From the NCBI GenBank assembly GCA_934474225.1, contig CAKSLU010000053.1, positions 1 to 6,515 of the forward strand: a stretch of DNA of 6,515 bases, given 5' to 3'. Below, one piece after another: positions 5,619 to 6,515 of the stretch (within the stretch, counting starts at the first letter, position 1; the number at the start of each line of letters is the position of its first letter). The stretch is from an uncultured Eubacteriales bacterium (GTDB taxonomy: Bacteria; Bacillota; Clostridia; Oscillospirales; CAG-272). The translations under genes and the position numbers were made by a program. Below the pieces are notes generated by a model that was not told the DNA's origin, did not search any database, and saw only the letters and a program-made list of their open reading frames with translations.

Positions 5619-5750
5619 GTGCGTGATTCGGCTCCCCTGTGCAAGGGGAGCTGTCACCGTGAGGTGACTGAGGGGTTGTTCCTTGGCTCTGTAACAATCC
5701 CTCCGGTGCTCCGCACCACCTCCCTTTACACAAGGGAGGCGAAGATAGAT
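5619..5750. repeat. Structured intergenic repeat, copy B
   Basis: A direct repeat of copy A, 267 bases further on (core 5630-5740). The layout is the same: two hairpins plus TGAGGGGTTGTT, a short centre, then the inverted second arm. The second hairpin reads GTCACC-GTGA-GGTGAC where copy A has GTCAAC-GAA-GTTGAC, so a paired C-G replaces a paired A-T. The right arm is identical to that of copy A. Confidence 0.9.
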
Positions 5751-5775
5751 GCTCCGCGGTTGCGGGGTTTCTTTG

Positions 5776-5842
5776 CCTTCCCCGGCGGGGGGAAGGTGGC
5801 GAGTTTATCTCGCCGAATGAGGTGTTGCCGCATGCAATGCGG
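5776..5842. repeat. Three-hairpin module of a different repeat family
   Basis: Consecutive perfect hairpins: CCTTCCCC-GGCGG-GGGGAAGG (5776-5796), GGCGAG-TTTAT-CTCGCC (5798-5814) and CCGCAT-GCA-ATGCGG (5828-5842). The bases between the last two, GAATGAGGTGTTG, recall the GGAGGGATTGTT end of an arm of copies A-C. The plan (C/T-rich hairpin, GC hairpin, then a GAGG...TGTT tail) matches one arm of those elements, although the sequence differs. Confidence 0.6.
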
Positions 5843-5857
5843 TGGGAGACAGACGGC

Positions 5858-5875
5858 GCCCTACGGTTTGTGCAT
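5858..5875. repeat. Short remnant of the GTAGGG-type repeat
   Basis: GCCCTACGGTTTGTGCAT matches GCCCTACGGTTTGCGCAT at 5510-5527 with one mismatch in 18. It lies just before the stop codon of the phosphatase gene and is probably the worn end of another unit of the cluster at 5488-5613. Confidence 0.55.
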
Positions 5876-5882
5876 TTCCTCC

Positions 5883-6515
5883 CTACTTCTCGGTGAGGGC
5901 GCGGGAGACGCCGGTGACGAGGTCGCCGAGGTGAGCGCTGTGGTTCTCATATTCCACGGCGGGCACGCCGTCTTCGCCGATGACGACCTTGGTCACCGAG
6001 GCGTTGTCCGCCCACGGCACGCGGTCGATTTCACGAAGCGGCAGACCGTGCAGCGCGCAGAAGAGGCACTTGAGAAACGCGCCGTGCGTCACGACGCAGA
6101 CCGTGCGCCCGGCATAATCCCGCGCAAGCGCGGCAAATTCCGCCGCCGCCCGCGCAAAGCAATCCGCCATGCGCTCGCCGTGCGGGCAGGCGACTTCATC
6201 CAGGTGATACTTCCAGGTCGGCACCGCGTCCGGGAAGCGGGCGTTCAGTTCGTCGAGCGCAAGCCCCTCCCAATCGCCGAAGTCAAATTCGACAAGCCCT
6301 TCGCGCGTCTCTATTGCAAGCCCGTGGTCGGCGGCAATCGGCGCCGCCGTTGCCTGCGCGCGCCGCAAGGGGCTTGCGCAGACGGCATCGAGCTGCACAT
6401 CGCGAAGAAAATCCGCCGTGAGGCGCGCCTGCCGCACCCCTTTTTCGGAGAGCGCGTAGTCCACGCGCCCCGCAAATCCGCCGCGCACATTGCCCTCGCT
6501 CTGCCCGTGGCGCAC
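5883..6515 (-). CDS. Histidine phosphatase family protein, phosphoglycerate mutase-like (partial at its N-terminus)
   Basis: About 210 residues are visible, stopping at TAG 5883-5885. The first codon at the window edge, GTG, opens VRHGQSEGN. In this family the RHG motif is normally preceded by a strand such as 'xIYLV', so the true start is probably a few codons beyond the edge and this GTG is internal. Seen (numbered from the edge): the phospho-accepting His3 in RHG, SPLRRAQATA with Arg52, the acid Glu76 in LVEFDFGDWEGL, and the second His144 in THG. All core residues of the branch are therefore present. Members remove or move phosphate on sugar phosphates, phosphoglycerate or alpha-ribazole phosphate; the substrate cannot be told from sequence. 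Cytoplasmic, no signal peptide. No strong terminator follows directly; the nearest good leftward one is at 5286-5308, beyond the repeats. Confidence 0.9.
   Translation of the reverse strand: MRHGQSEGNVRGGFAGRVDYALSEKGVRQARLTADFLRDVQLDAVCASPLRRAQATAAPIAADHGLAIETREGLVEFDFGDWEGLALDELNARFPDAVPTWKYHLDEVACPHGERMADCFARAAAEFAALARDYAGRTVCVVTHGAFLKCLFCALHGLPLREIDRVPWADNASVTKVVIGEDGVPAVEYENHSAHLGDLVTGVSRALTEK

Noticed and set aside
5251..5733. Minus-strand open frame of 160 codons in the repeat region
   Set aside because: It is made of translated repeat copies A and B; the recurring 'SPCTGEPN' peptides come from the repeat itself.
5352..5750. CRISPR array
   Set aside because: Only two direct copies about 130 bases long, internally palindromic, with a spacer region that is itself made of another repeat family; no cas genes.

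Overview
The window is G+C-rich bacterial DNA whose genes lie mostly on the minus strand. Gene style (strong GGAGG-type ribosome sites, a secreted glycosidase with C-terminal 'stalk' repeats) and the families of structured intergenic repeats point to an uncultured gut-type member of the Clostridia (Oscillospiraceae/Ruminococcaceae-like). That assignment is inference: there is no marker gene here.

Left block (1-2002, minus strand). A well-formed promoter (TTGATT-17-TATACT) drives an apparent three-gene operon: a PfkB-fold sugar/nucleoside kinase-like protein whose catalytic DTTGAGD-type loop is degenerate, an unrecognised 144-aa protein, and a serine alpha/beta hydrolase of the monoacylglycerol-lipase type that runs off the left edge. 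The spacings (42 and 19 bases) suggest one transcript.

Divergent gene (2054-2411, plus strand). A second strong promoter, back to back with the first, drives an 80-aa single-pass membrane protein with a very acidic, cysteine-containing tail. It is closed by a near-ideal intrinsic terminator.

Centre (2738-5282, minus strand). A monocistronic 827-aa secreted protein has its own promoter and ribosome site. It has a signal peptide, two beta-sandwich-like modules, a GH43 five-bladed propeller and two copper-amine-oxidase-N-like stalk repeats. The usual pKa-modulating Asp of GH43 seems to be Gly.

The two gene-free stretches (2412-2737 and 5309-5882) are dominated by structured repeats. Three copies of a two-armed, multi-hairpin element are present; two lie 267 bases apart in direct orientation, and one is inverted and carries an extra ~85-base structured segment. 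Their hairpin stems differ by compensatory changes. Between and beside them lie 'GTAGGG...GGTCCG' inverted repeats and another two-hairpin module of similar design.

Right edge. A histidine phosphatase (phosphoglycerate mutase-like) lacks only its first few residues.

The region is not an obvious defence or mobile-gene island. The points most worth a second look are the repeats, the degenerate kinase and its unknown partner, and the atypical GH43 active site.
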